In this document: one piece after another, positions 44,727-52,913 of the stretch
Layout: every line of letters begins with the position of its first letter
Position numbering within the stretch: position 1 is the first letter of the stretch
DNA from: JAHELQ01 sp964491915
Lineage (GTDB): Bacteria; Acidobacteriota; Aminicenantia; UBA2199
Assembly (NCBI GenBank): GCA_964491915.1
Contig: CAZBHS010000030.1
Location: forward strand, 8,660-72,659
Length of the DNA stretch: 64,000 nt
Reading direction: 5' to 3'
Translations under genes and position numbers: made by a program
Notes under the pieces: model-generated
Told to the model about the DNA's origin: nothing
Databases searched by the model: none
The model's input: only the letters and a program-made list of their open reading frames with translations

Positions 44727-44876
44727 TTAAACGACTTTTGATTGAAATTGGAAGGAATTTCTGAATGTCTCAGTTTGATGCGAGGCCAAAAAAAACCGCG
44801 CCTTTAAACGTCGAATCCTCACATTTAGATGTGAATCAAGCTCCCCGTCTGAGGGAACTTCGTTAGGGCAAGTCAT
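44727..44876 (-). CDS. 49-residue ORF upstream of korD
   Basis: ATG 44876 on the minus strand follows GGAGG by five bases, and the frame runs 49 codons to TAA (44727-44729). TAAAAT at 44896-44901 (minus) is a plausible -10. The peptide (MTCPNEVPSDGELDSHLNVR...) is polar and Arg/Lys-rich in the middle, with no family I know. A run of T inside the frame could instead be part of an RNA leader. It may be a leader peptide for kor. Confidence 0.4.
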   Translation of the reverse strand: MTCPNEVPSDGELDSHLNVRIRRLKARFFLASHQTETFRNSFQFQSKVV

Positions 44877-45037
44877 TGTATCCTCCAAGGGGGGGATTTT
44901 ATCACAATCACTTTAATAATAAAACAGCTATCAGCCACTTTTTTTATTTTTTTCCCATCTTCACAGCCCCCCTCTAGTGAAATATCAGATAGTAGGGATA
45001 TAGATTCCCAAAAGTGTCTCCGGTATTGATTTAAATG

Positions 45038-45066
45038 TTGAATTCTTAGTGTGGGTGTTGTATTAT
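45038..45066 (+). promoter_or_regulatory. Promoter of the 45109 small gene
   Basis: TTGAAT (45038-45043), a 17-base spacer and TATTAT (45061-45066). Confidence 0.5.
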
Positions 45067-45108
45067 TAAATAGTAATAATAGAATAATTTCTCAATTGTA
45101 GGACGGTT

Positions 45109-45273
45109 ATGATGTCGAAGAAAGACGAGGTAAATATTTCAGAAATTAAAAAGATAATTGACGCAGCCATAAAAGAATTCCAATCTCCTGAGAATATTAG
45201 GAAAATTCAGGAAATGGAACGGCGATTGCACAATTTATCGCCCCAGGACCTTTTGACCAAAATGACTATCTAG
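45109..45273 (+). CDS. 54-residue helical protein
   Basis: ATG 45109 (or the next codon, also ATG) to TAG 45271-45273. The peptide is charged and helical: MSKKDEVNISEIKKIIDAAI, then EFQSPENIRKIQEMERRLHN and the end LTKMTI. A TTGAAT-17-TATTAT promoter lies upstream and the site before the ATG is a weak AGGACGG. Codon use and amphipathic spacing look real. No family recognised. Confidence 0.55.
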   Translation: MMSKKDEVNISEIKKIIDAAIKEFQSPENIRKIQEMERRLHNLSPQDLLTKMTI

Positions 45274-45365
45274 TCATTTCTTGCCAACCACCTTATTATA
45301 CTAATTTTTCTATCCTGTTTTATCAATTTATGTATTCTGTTGATAGGACTGGTGCGCTAAAATAA

Positions 45366-45394
45366 TTGACATTTGGGGGGTTCTCAAATAATAT
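45366..45394 (+). promoter_or_regulatory. Promoter of the AmmeMemoRadiSam operon
   Basis: A perfect TTGACA (45366-45371), a 17-base spacer and TAATAT (45389-45394). The ATG at 45411 leaves a leader of about ten bases, with no strong Shine-Dalgarno site. Confidence 0.7.
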
Positions 45395-45410
45395 TGATAG
45401 TGTGAGTGGA

Positions 45411-46922
45411 ATGATGAGACTGAGAAAATTTTTGGTGTTTTGTCTGGTGTTTGGTTTGGTGGGCGGATGGTTGGTTGCCGAGAAGACGCGGGGGTATTTG
45501 AAGACCGGGAATTGGTATCCGGCGGAGAAGGAGAGACTGCTGGGGGATTTGGACAAGTATTTTGAAGGAGTTGTCGATTCCCGTCTCGAGGGGCGGATAC
45601 GTGGGTTGGTGGTGCCGCACGCGGGACTGGCCTACTCCGGGTATTGCGCGGCCCAGGCGTTTGGGCAATTGCAGGATGTGGAGAGCGTCGAGAGGGTGAT
45701 TCTTCTTGGAGTGTCGCATCGCGGCGGATTTTACGGGGCCTGCGTGTCGGACTTTGATGTCAATACGACGCCATTGGGCGCTCTGGCGGTGGACCGGGAC
45801 ATTACCGCGACACTGGGGAAAGAGAAACTGTTTAGGGTGGATAACCGGGTGATGGAGAATGAGCATTCGCTCGAGAATCAATTGCCGTTTTTGCAGAAAG
45901 CCTTCGGCGAGAGGAAGGCGAAAATCGTTCCTATTTTGTTTGGGCGGTTGAACAAAAAGGATTTTGAGGCGATGGCGGCTTCTATCGGCCAATTCGTAAA
46001 CGACAAGACGCTGGTGGTGGCCAGTAGCGATTTGACGCATTATGGCCGCAACTTCGGCTATGTTCCGTTTAAGGATAATCTGAAAGACAATCTCTCGCGC
46101 CTCGACATGGGGCTGATTCAGACCATCGAGAGTTTGGATTTTTCCAGTTATTATAAATTCAAAGAGGATACCGGCATCACCATGTGCGGGTTTGCGCCGG
46201 TGGGGGTGATGATTCAATTGTTCAGCCCCAAGAGATTTTACGGTAAGCTGTTGTCTTATTATAAATCCGGTGATTTTAACAATGATTATTCGCTGAGTGT
46301 GAGCTACGCCTCTGTGGCGATTGTCGAAGGTTCGGTGGAGTTGACATTGACGGATAAAGAGAAAGAGAATTTGATGCGGTTGGCGCGGAAAACATTGGAA
46401 GCGCATTTCGACGGCGAGGCGATGCCGGATGATTCCGGTCTTCAAAAGGCCTACGCCATTGGCGGTAACCTGAAACGGACCGCCGGGGTGTTTGTGACAT
46501 TGAAGAAGAAGGGACAATTGCGAGGCTGCATCGGCACCATCGTCGGCTCAGAGCCGATCTATAAGGGGGTCATGCAAAATGTCCTGAAGTCCGCGCTGCA
46601 GGATCCACGGTTTTCGGCGGTTAAAAAGAGTGAACTTGAGGATATCGAGATCGAGATTTCAGTGATGACGCCGCTACGTTTGATCGATGATTATAAATCT
46701 ATTCGTTTGGGGACGGACGGGGTGATTATCCGCAAAGGCGATAGGCAAGCGGTGTATTTGCCGCAGGTGGCCGCCGAGACCGGCTGGAGTTTGGATATGT
46801 TTCTCGGTAGCCTTTGCCGCAAAGCGGGCCTGCCCAGGACCGCCTACCGTGAAAAAGGAATGGATTTTTATATTTTTCAAGCCCTGGTGTTTCACGAAAG
46901 CGAGGTCATCCATGACCGTTGA
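45411..46922 (+). CDS. Exported AmmeMemoRadiSam AmrB-AmrA fusion (Memo + AMMECR1)
   Basis: This is 503 residues. The N-terminus has a membrane/signal segment (LRKFLVFCLVFGLVGGWLVAE). The AmrB/Memo half follows: NWYPAEKERLLGDLDKYF, VVPHAGLAYSGYCAAQAFG, LLGVSHRGGFYGA, ENEHSLENQLPFLQ and SSDLTHYG. The AMMECR1/AmrA half begins at about 320: GVFVTLKKKGQLRGCIGTI, SALQDPRFSAV and LPQVAAETGW. The fusion is one partner of the AmmeMemoRadiSam trio of unknown chemistry. Unlike most versions it appears to cross the membrane. It overlaps the DUF362 gene. Confidence 0.88.
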   Translation: MMRLRKFLVFCLVFGLVGGWLVAEKTRGYLKTGNWYPAEKERLLGDLDKYFEGVVDSRLEGRIRGLVVPHAGLAYSGYCAAQAFGQLQDVESVERVILLGVSHRGGFYGACVSDFDVNTTPLGALAVDRDITATLGKEKLFRVDNRVMENEHSLENQLPFLQKAFGERKAKIVPILFGRLNKKDFEAMAASIGQFVNDKTLVVASSDLTHYGRNFGYVPFKDNLKDNLSRLDMGLIQTIESLDFSSYYKFKEDTGITMCGFAPVGVMIQLFSPKRFYGKLLSYYKSGDFNNDYSLSVSYASVAIVEGSVELTLTDKEKENLMRLARKTLEAHFDGEAMPDDSGLQKAYAIGGNLKRTAGVFVTLKKKGQLRGCIGTIVGSEPIYKGVMQNVLKSALQDPRFSAVKKSELEDIEIEISVMTPLRLIDDYKSIRLGTDGVIIRKGDRQAVYLPQVAAETGWSLDMFLGSLCRKAGLPRTAYREKGMDFYIFQALVFHESEVIHDR

Positions 46923-47886
46923 CCGGCGGGTGTTCGCCAAAAGTTTACTGGCCGCCGGCGCGGGCCTGGCGTTTCCGGCGCTGATGGAAGCGGGGGAAAC
47001 GCCGCCCAACACAGTGGCGATGGCGCGGTCGCCGCGGCTCGAACGGGTCAACCATGATGTGGATCGTCAGGCGGCGGTTTTTTATTTGAATGGGGCGATG
47101 CTGAAACTGACGGGAATGAAAACTCCGAAGCAAGCCTGGAGCGCGTTATTCGAACCCCATCATAAAGTGGCGATAAAATTGAGTTGCCTTCCGGGCAAGT
47201 ATCTCTCCTCCAGTCGCGGATTGGTGCTGGCCATTGTGGACGGCTTGCGGCTTGCCGGGTTGCCGGAGGAGAATATCTGGATATGGGAACGGACCGGCCG
47301 GGAATTGGAGAAAGCGGGATTTCCGTTTTCCGATAAAGGCGTGCGGGTGCTGGGCACCGACCATCTTCCCGAAGGCGGGTATTCGAAACACTTTGCCTTC
47401 TCCGGTAGCGTGGGGACCCTGTTTAGCGAAATCGTCGAGGAGGCGGATGTGTTGATCAATGTCCCGGTACTGAAAGATCATGATATCGCCGGCATCTCCT
47501 GCGCCATGAAAAATTTTTACGGCGCCATTTACAACCCCAACAAATTCCACGGGAACAATTGCGATCCTTTTGTCGCGGACCTATACAACCATCCGACGCT
47601 CAAAAACAAATGCCGCCTTCATGTCTGCGACGCCAGCCGTATTCAAGTGCACAATGGTCCGGCTTTCTACCCCAAATACGTAAAAGAGTATGGAGGGATT
47701 ATGGTGAGCATGAACGCGGTGGCCATCGATTATACCGGTTGGCGATTGATCGAGCGCGAGAGACAGGCGATGGGACTACCCTCGCTAAAAGACGAGGGCC
47801 GCGCCCCCGCCTATATTTTTACCGCCGCCAGGTTGGGGCTGGGCAAAGCGGAAGAGAAGAGCGTTGAACGTCTGAATATAATTTGA
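46912..47886 (+). CDS. DUF362 protein with a Tat-type signal
   Basis: This is 324 residues, with start ATG 46912 after GAGG, overlapping the preceding stop. The N-terminus TVDRRVFAKSLLAAGAGLAF has the twin-arginine RRxFxK. The DUF362 body has HHKVAIKLSCLPGKYLSSS, EEADVLINVPVLKDHDIAGI, CAMKNFYGAIYNP and VCDASRIQVHNGPAFYPK. DUF362 proteins often accompany Fe-S proteins, but no ferredoxin motif is seen here. It lies between the two AmmeMemoRadiSam genes. Confidence 0.82.
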   Translation: MTVDRRVFAKSLLAAGAGLAFPALMEAGETPPNTVAMARSPRLERVNHDVDRQAAVFYLNGAMLKLTGMKTPKQAWSALFEPHHKVAIKLSCLPGKYLSSSRGLVLAIVDGLRLAGLPEENIWIWERTGRELEKAGFPFSDKGVRVLGTDHLPEGGYSKHFAFSGSVGTLFSEIVEEADVLINVPVLKDHDIAGISCAMKNFYGAIYNPNKFHGNNCDPFVADLYNHPTLKNKCRLHVCDASRIQVHNGPAFYPKYVKEYGGIMVSMNAVAIDYTGWRLIERERQAMGLPSLKDEGRAPAYIFTAARLGLGKAEEKSVERLNII

Positions 47887-47901
47887 AACGGGAACTGAAC
47901 G

Positions 47902-49020
47902 ATGACAATGATAAACCGGCGTGATTTTTTGAAGAGTGTAGCGGGAGCGGGATGTGTCTGTGGAGCCGGATTGTTGATGTCCGGGGCGGCAAGCGGCGCT
48001 CCTTCCGGCGCCGAAGGCGTTGTCGAGGCCAAATACTATGAGAAATTGGGGGAAAAGAAGATCCAGTGCAAATTGTGCCCCCACGAGTGCAGGGTGGCGG
48101 ATCTGGAGCGGGGGACCTGCGGCGTCCGGGAAAATCGCGACGGCACATATTACACATTGGTGTACGGCAATCCCTGCGCCGCCAATATCGATCCCATCGA
48201 GAAGAAACCCCTCTTTCACTATTACCCCACCACCGACGCCTTCTCGATAGCCACAGCCGGCTGCAATTTTGTGTGCCGCTTTTGCCAGAATTGGGAAATC
48301 TCCCAAAAGCGGCCGGAACAGATTAAATCCTTTGATTTGAGCCCGGAGAGCGTTGTTAAAACGGCTCGCAAGAATCATTGCAAAACCATTGCCCACACCT
48401 ATACGGAGCCGGTGGTCTTTTTTGAGTACATGCTGGATTGCGCCATTCAAGGCAAAAAAGCCGGCATCCCCAATGTCATGATCTCCAACGGCTATATCCA
48501 GGAGCGGCCGATGCGCGAGCTTTGCCGTCATCTAGGGGCCGTAAAAATAGATCTCAAGGCTTTTACCGAAACGTTTTACAAAGAACAATGCTCCGGGACG
48601 TTGAAGCCGGTGCTCCGCACCCTGGAAATCCTCAAAGAGGAGGGAGTCTGGCTGGAGATTGTGGTGCTGCTGATTCCCACCCTCAACGATAGCAGCGAAG
48701 AGATCAAGAGGATGTCGAGTTGGATCGCCAAAGAGTTGGGGGACGATGTGCCGTTGCATTTCTCCCGCTATTACCCCACCTTCATGCTCAAGAACATCCC
48801 CCCCACGCCGCCGGCGGTTCTGGACCGCGCCTACAAAATATCACGGGAGAGCGGCCTCAACTATGTCTACGTCGGCAATATCCTCTCCGACGCCGCCAAT
48901 ACCTATTGCCACTCCTGCGGCAAACCGCTCATCCAGAGGGTGCGTTTCTCCACCGTTATCACCGGCCTTAAAGGAAACCATTGCAAATACTGCGGCGCCA
49001 CCATCCCCGGTGTATTTTAA
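47902..49020 (+). CDS. AmmeMemoRadiSam radical SAM protein with a Tat-type signal
   Basis: This is 372 residues. INRRDFLKSVAGAGCVCGAG is a twin-arginine signal (RRDFLK). CKLCPHECRVADLERGTCGVREN precedes the radical SAM motif CNFVCRFC. The glycine-rich strand, YTEPVVFFEYMLDCA, KIDLKAFTETFYKEQCSG and a C-terminal CHSCGKP...CKYCGATIPG complete the AmrS-like protein. It ends the operon and converges with the PAS/GGDEF gene eight bases away. Export of a SAM-dependent enzyme is unusual. Confidence 0.9.
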   Translation: MTMINRRDFLKSVAGAGCVCGAGLLMSGAASGAPSGAEGVVEAKYYEKLGEKKIQCKLCPHECRVADLERGTCGVRENRDGTYYTLVYGNPCAANIDPIEKKPLFHYYPTTDAFSIATAGCNFVCRFCQNWEISQKRPEQIKSFDLSPESVVKTARKNHCKTIAHTYTEPVVFFEYMLDCAIQGKKAGIPNVMISNGYIQERPMRELCRHLGAVKIDLKAFTETFYKEQCSGTLKPVLRTLEILKEEGVWLEIVVLLIPTLNDSSEEIKRMSSWIAKELGDDVPLHFSRYYPTFMLKNIPPTPPAVLDRAYKISRESGLNYVYVGNILSDAANTYCHSCGKPLIQRVRFSTVITGLKGNHCKYCGATIPGVF

Positions 49021-49027
49021 ATTCCCG

Positions 49028-49906
49028 TCAGTGTGTGTCTCCGGCCCGCTTTAGCAATGACTCCGCCGTGTCGTCCGCTTGCCCCATGGCGATTCCGAAA
49101 GAGACGGAAATTCTCGCGTCCTTATCGATGGGGGCGAGGTCTGTCTCCTGCAGCAATGTTCGGAAAACACCCGCCGATTCACCCAGCTTCTCCTGCGTGG
49201 TATTCTGGATAATGGCTACAAAATGAACCCGGTCTTCTTCTTCGGCGGGATCTATCCAGCGGCCAATCCAATCGAAGGGGGTGATGTTGCTGATCAATGT
49301 TTGGGCAAACAGCTTGATGGCCCCTCCGTAACAATCCTTGCCGTTGTTCTTGAGTCCCTCGATGCAGTCGATTCTGATGGCGATAATCCCAAATTGCCAA
49401 CCATAGTGTTGCAACTCCCACAAGCGGGTGGCAATCTTCTTCTCCAGGAAACTCCGGTTCGGAATCCCCGCCACCGGATCCAAAAGCGACTGGTCCTCCA
49501 ACGCCGCGACTCTCTCCAAAAAATGGCCGCGGGCCGATGTCTCGCTGAATATCTCCACCGCCCCAATCACCTCGCCGTTATTGTCTGTGATAGGGTTGAC
49601 TTGCACGAATACCGGGATGCGGTGGCCGTCTTTGTGATGCAAGTAGATGGAGGATTCGCACGGTTCTCCGCTCTCGATGGATTGGGCCAGGGGACAGGTC
49701 CCTTTGCATAGATTGTTCCCCGCGGCGTCGATATGAACGAGAATATTGTCTCCGCAGGATTTCCCCAAAATATCCGCCTTGCTGAAGCCGGTAATCCTCT
49801 CGGCCGCCTCGTTCCAATAGGTCACCTGCCGTTTGGTGTTGACAAAATATACCCCGTCTTTGAGGGCGTCCAGCAATCTCCAATAAAATTTATTTTCTTC
49901 GATCAT
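49028..49906 (-). CDS. PAS domain protein with a degenerate GGDEF domain
   Basis: This is 292 residues. The PAS domain (RLLDALKDGVYFVNTKRQVT) carries an extra NNLCKGTCPLAQS, a CxxxCP seen in some sensory PAS domains. The GGDEF-like part starts DPVAGIPNRSFLEKKI, but where GGDEF should lie the sequence is WIGRWIDPAEEED, so the active-site loop is lost. The chain also ends early (SLLKRAGDTH). It is thus unlikely to make cyclic di-GMP and may be a degenerate receptor or a decaying gene. It lies four bases after pntB. Confidence 0.75.
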   Translation of the reverse strand: MIEENKFYWRLLDALKDGVYFVNTKRQVTYWNEAAERITGFSKADILGKSCGDNILVHIDAAGNNLCKGTCPLAQSIESGEPCESSIYLHHKDGHRIPVFVQVNPITDNNGEVIGAVEIFSETSARGHFLERVAALEDQSLLDPVAGIPNRSFLEKKIATRLWELQHYGWQFGIIAIRIDCIEGLKNNGKDCYGGAIKLFAQTLISNITPFDWIGRWIDPAEEEDRVHFVAIIQNTTQEKLGESAGVFRTLLQETDLAPIDKDARISVSFGIAMGQADDTAESLLKRAGDTH

Positions 49907-49910
49907 CGTA

Positions 49911-51296
49911 TTATCCTTCCTTTAATGCCCGGACCATATCGGCGACCATTTTTTTCGCATCCCCGAACAACATCATGGTCTTCTGTTCATAAAACAATTC
50001 ATTGTCCTCGCCGGCGAATCCCGGACTCAGACTCCGTTTGACAATCATGACTGTGCGCGCCTTGTCCACATCCAGTATCGGCATTCCGTACAGAGGGCTG
50101 CCTTTTTTATGGCGGGCCGCCGGATTGACCACATCATTGGCTCCAATCACCAGCGCCACATCCGTTTGCTGGAAATCATCGTTGATCCTCTCCATCTCGA
50201 AGAGTTGATCGTATGATACATTGGCCTCCGCCAGCAACACGTTCATATGGCCGGGCATTCGTCCCGCCACCGGATGAATGGCGTAACGGACCTCCAGTCC
50301 TTTTTTCACCAGCAATTCCTCCAATTCGTGAAGCGCGTGCTGGGCTTGCGCCACCGCCAAACCATACCCCGGTACGATAATGACCGATTGGGCGGTCTCC
50401 AACACCGGAACCGCGTCCTCCGCCGCGTACCCGGTCACCTGTTTTCGCTCACCCGCTTCCGCCGCAGAGCCGCCGCTATCCTGTCCCACCGCGGCAAACA
50501 GCACATTGGCCAACGACCGGTTCATGGCGCGGCACATGATATTGGTGAGAATAATGCCTGAAGCCCCCACCAGAGAGCCGGCGATGATCAACATGTTACT
50601 GGCCAGCACAAATCCCGTGGCAGCCGCCGCCAATCCCGACAGAGAATTGAGCAGCGAAATCACCACCGGCATGTCCGCGCCGCCGATGGGAATGACAGCC
50701 AATATCCCCAAAAGACCGGCCAAAACCAATACCGCCAACATGTACACACTCATCGACGGATTCATAACCGATAAAACGCCCAAACCCAGGATCGCCAGCC
50801 CGATCAAGCCATTGAAGGGCTTCTGCCCCTTGAACACCAGCGGCGCCCCTTTCATGATGCCCTGGAGCTTGGCAAAAGCGATCACACTGCCGAAAAACGT
50901 GATGTTACCGATCAGAATACTGATAAAAATAGTGGTCACCAACACCGCGTCCGCCGAATCGGGAATCCTGAAATATTGGCCCAATGCCACCAACGCCGAC
51001 GCGCCGCCGCCGAACGCGTTAAAGAGCGCCACCATCTGCGGCATGGCCGTCATTTGCACTTTCTTCGCCGCAATAACTCCAATCAACGATCCGATCACCA
51101 CTCCGGCGATAATAAAGGTGAAGTCCAAAATCTGCCGGTCAAGCAGCGTCACCACCACCGCAAGGAGCATGCCCATCATTGCCAGTCCATTGCCGTTGCG
51201 CGCCGTCTTGGGGGAACCCAGCTTTTTGATGCCGAAGATAAACAGCGCCGCCGCCGCCAAATAAGCGGCGTCTGTCAGAAGGCCCAGTAGGGTCAT
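49911..51296 (-). CDS. pntB: NAD(P) transhydrogenase, beta subunit
   Basis: This 461-residue protein has nine or so membrane helices and then the NADP-binding domain III: VIIVPGYGLAVAQAQHALHEL, HPVAGRMPGHMNVLLAEANV, LVIGANDVVNPAAR and VIVKRSLSPGFAGEDN. It couples proton entry to NADPH formation. It overlaps pntAB by four bases. Confidence 0.96.
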   Translation of the reverse strand: MTLLGLLTDAAYLAAAALFIFGIKKLGSPKTARNGNGLAMMGMLLAVVVTLLDRQILDFTFIIAGVVIGSLIGVIAAKKVQMTAMPQMVALFNAFGGGASALVALGQYFRIPDSADAVLVTTIFISILIGNITFFGSVIAFAKLQGIMKGAPLVFKGQKPFNGLIGLAILGLGVLSVMNPSMSVYMLAVLVLAGLLGILAVIPIGGADMPVVISLLNSLSGLAAAATGFVLASNMLIIAGSLVGASGIILTNIMCRAMNRSLANVLFAAVGQDSGGSAAEAGERKQVTGYAAEDAVPVLETAQSVIIVPGYGLAVAQAQHALHELEELLVKKGLEVRYAIHPVAGRMPGHMNVLLAEANVSYDQLFEMERINDDFQQTDVALVIGANDVVNPAARHKKGSPLYGMPILDVDKARTVMIVKRSLSPGFAGEDNELFYEQKTMMLFGDAKKMVADMVRALKEG

Positions 51297-51613
51297 GGTT
51301 TTTTCTCCTGTTGGTCTTTTTTGTCCCGTTTGAACATCTCCAACATCCGGTCCGTCACCATAAAGCCCCCCACCACATTAATAGTGGCGAACACCAATGC
51401 CACGAAGCCCAAAATCTTGCTCAAGAGCGCATGCTCCCCGGCTGTGGCGATCCCCGCCACCAACAGGGCGCCGACAATCGTGATGCCGGAGATGGCGTTC
51501 GACCCCGACATCAGAGGTGTATGCAAGAGCGGCGGGACTTTGGCGATGATCTCGAAGCCGATAAATATCGCCAGTACGAACACATAGATAAATGCCATCA
51601 ATGATGCCATCAT
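51293..51613 (-). CDS. pntAB: NAD(P) transhydrogenase, alpha subunit membrane part
   Basis: This 106-residue protein has three helices: FVLAIFIGFEIIAKVPPLLHTPLMSG opens it, followed by NAISGITIVGALLVA and INVVGGFMVTDRMLEMF. This is the split alpha-2 subunit. It is situated between pntAA and pntB. Confidence 0.95.
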   Translation of the reverse strand: MMASLMAFIYVFVLAIFIGFEIIAKVPPLLHTPLMSGSNAISGITIVGALLVAGIATAGEHALLSKILGFVALVFATINVVGGFMVTDRMLEMFKRDKKDQQEKKP

Positions 51614-51623
51614 GCCGTCCTCC

Positions 51624-52775
51624 TTATTCGATCCCGAAGCGTTGCTTCAAAAACTCGTTCACCACAGCGCCGCCGCGGGTGATGCACGCCCCTTTGGTGA
51701 TATCGTCCTCAAAATCCGGTTGACCGCTCTCGGCGCCGAACAAGAGGCTCAATAAATTGAAGGTATTTTTACCGAACAATTGACTGGCGTGAACCGGTAA
51801 CAGGGCCGGCAAGTTCACGGCGCCCACAACCTTGACTCCGTGTTTTTCAACGGTCTTGCCCGCTTCCGTGATTTCGCAATTCCCCCCTTGCTCGGCGGCG
51901 ATGTCGATGACCACCGAACCGGGCTTCATTTTTTTCAGCATCTCTTCGGTAATGAGTAATGGTGATTGCTTGCCGAAAATTTGCGCTGTGGTGATGATCA
52001 CGTCGGTCTTGGGCAATCGCGCGCCGATGGTCTCCTGCTCCCGCAGCAAAAAATCATCCGATTGCTCTTTGGCGTAACCGCCTTTGGTCTCCACATCTTC
52101 CAATTGCTCCATCGCCACGAAATGAGCCCCCAGACTCATCACCTGCTCCTTGACCGCGACGCGGGGATCGAACGCCTCAACCCGGGCGCCCAACCGTTTG
52201 GCGGTGGCAATGGCTTGAAGCCCCGCCACACCCGCCCCTAAAATCAACGCCGTTGCCGGCGGCACCGTTCCCGCCGCCGTCATCAGCATAGGAAACATTT
52301 TCGGCAACATGCTTGCCGCCATTAACACCGCCTTGTAACCGGCGATAGTGGCCATGGAGCTCAAAGCGTCCATGCTCTGGGCCCGGGTGATGCGGGGGAT
52401 GAAATCCATAGCAAAGGAGGTGATGTTTTTCCGCTTGAATTGTTCCAGGAAGCCCCGCTCGCCAAAAAGGGATAAAAATCCCACATATATGCAGCCGTCC
52501 GTCAACAGGTCCGCCTCATGCTTGCCCGACACAGGGTGCGTCGCCGGCGGCGCCACCTTGACAACCACCTCCGCCTTAGAATAGATCTTCGCCGGATCGC
52601 GAACAATCGTCGCGCCGGCATCGCTGTATTGCCGGTCATCGAACAAAGCTTCGAGTCCCGCCTCAGATTCCACCAGAACGACGTGCCCCTGCGCGATTAA
52701 ATCCTTCACATTCGCCGGGATCAAGGCAACGCGAGTTTCCCCCGCTTGTATCTCCTTAGGCACTCCAATGATCAC
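51624..52775 (-). CDS. pntAA: NAD(P) transhydrogenase, alpha subunit soluble part
   Basis: This 383-residue domain I protein has VIIGVPKEIQAGETRVALIP, SFAMDFIPRITRAQSMDALS, ILGAGVAGLQAIATAKRLGA (NAD-binding GAGVAG) and VIDIAAEQGGNCEIT. The start is GTG 52775, five bases after AGGAGG; the reading frame opens 12 codons further up without a site. It is the first gene of pntAA-pntAB-pntB. Confidence 0.95.
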   Translation of the reverse strand: MIIGVPKEIQAGETRVALIPANVKDLIAQGHVVLVESEAGLEALFDDRQYSDAGATIVRDPAKIYSKAEVVVKVAPPATHPVSGKHEADLLTDGCIYVGFLSLFGERGFLEQFKRKNITSFAMDFIPRITRAQSMDALSSMATIAGYKAVLMAASMLPKMFPMLMTAAGTVPPATALILGAGVAGLQAIATAKRLGARVEAFDPRVAVKEQVMSLGAHFVAMEQLEDVETKGGYAKEQSDDFLLREQETIGARLPKTDVIITTAQIFGKQSPLLITEEMLKKMKPGSVVIDIAAEQGGNCEITEAGKTVEKHGVKVVGAVNLPALLPVHASQLFGKNTFNLLSLLFGAESGQPDFEDDITKGACITRGGAVVNEFLKQRFGIE

Positions 52776-52832
52776 CTTTCCCTCCTTTTCTCTCTCCAAC
52801 GTTGTTCCCAAATGGTTTACCCTGTCAATCCT

Positions 52833-52860
52833 ATATTACGTTAAAAAATTATTTTTTCAA
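52833..52860 (-). promoter_or_regulatory. Promoter of the pnt operon
   Basis: Minus strand: TTGAAA (52855-52860), a 16-base spacer and TAATAT (52833-52838). It lies about 58 bases before the GTG start. Confidence 0.55.
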
Positions 52861-52913
52861 CTGTTTTGTCGAACGCCCGAATTATTCGGTTTTTTAACCG
52901 GAAGGCATTGTAG

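Noticed and set aside
44770..44900. Small RNA (6S- or SRP-like) before kor
   Set aside because: No diagnostic SRP or 6S motif is seen, and the region is open on the minus strand with a good ribosome site.
45384..46517. Minus-strand ORF opposite the AmrB-AmrA fusion
   Set aside because: Shadow of a strong coding gene; His/Gln/Arg-rich with no family features.
50380..51264. Plus-strand ORF opposite pntB
   Set aside because: pntB is certain on the minus strand; this frame is a by-product of its composition.
52870..52900. Terminator between cotH and pnt
   Set aside because: CCGAA/TTCGG followed by six T fits a plus-strand terminator, but no plus-strand gene ends here, and the overlapping minus-strand hairpin is weak.
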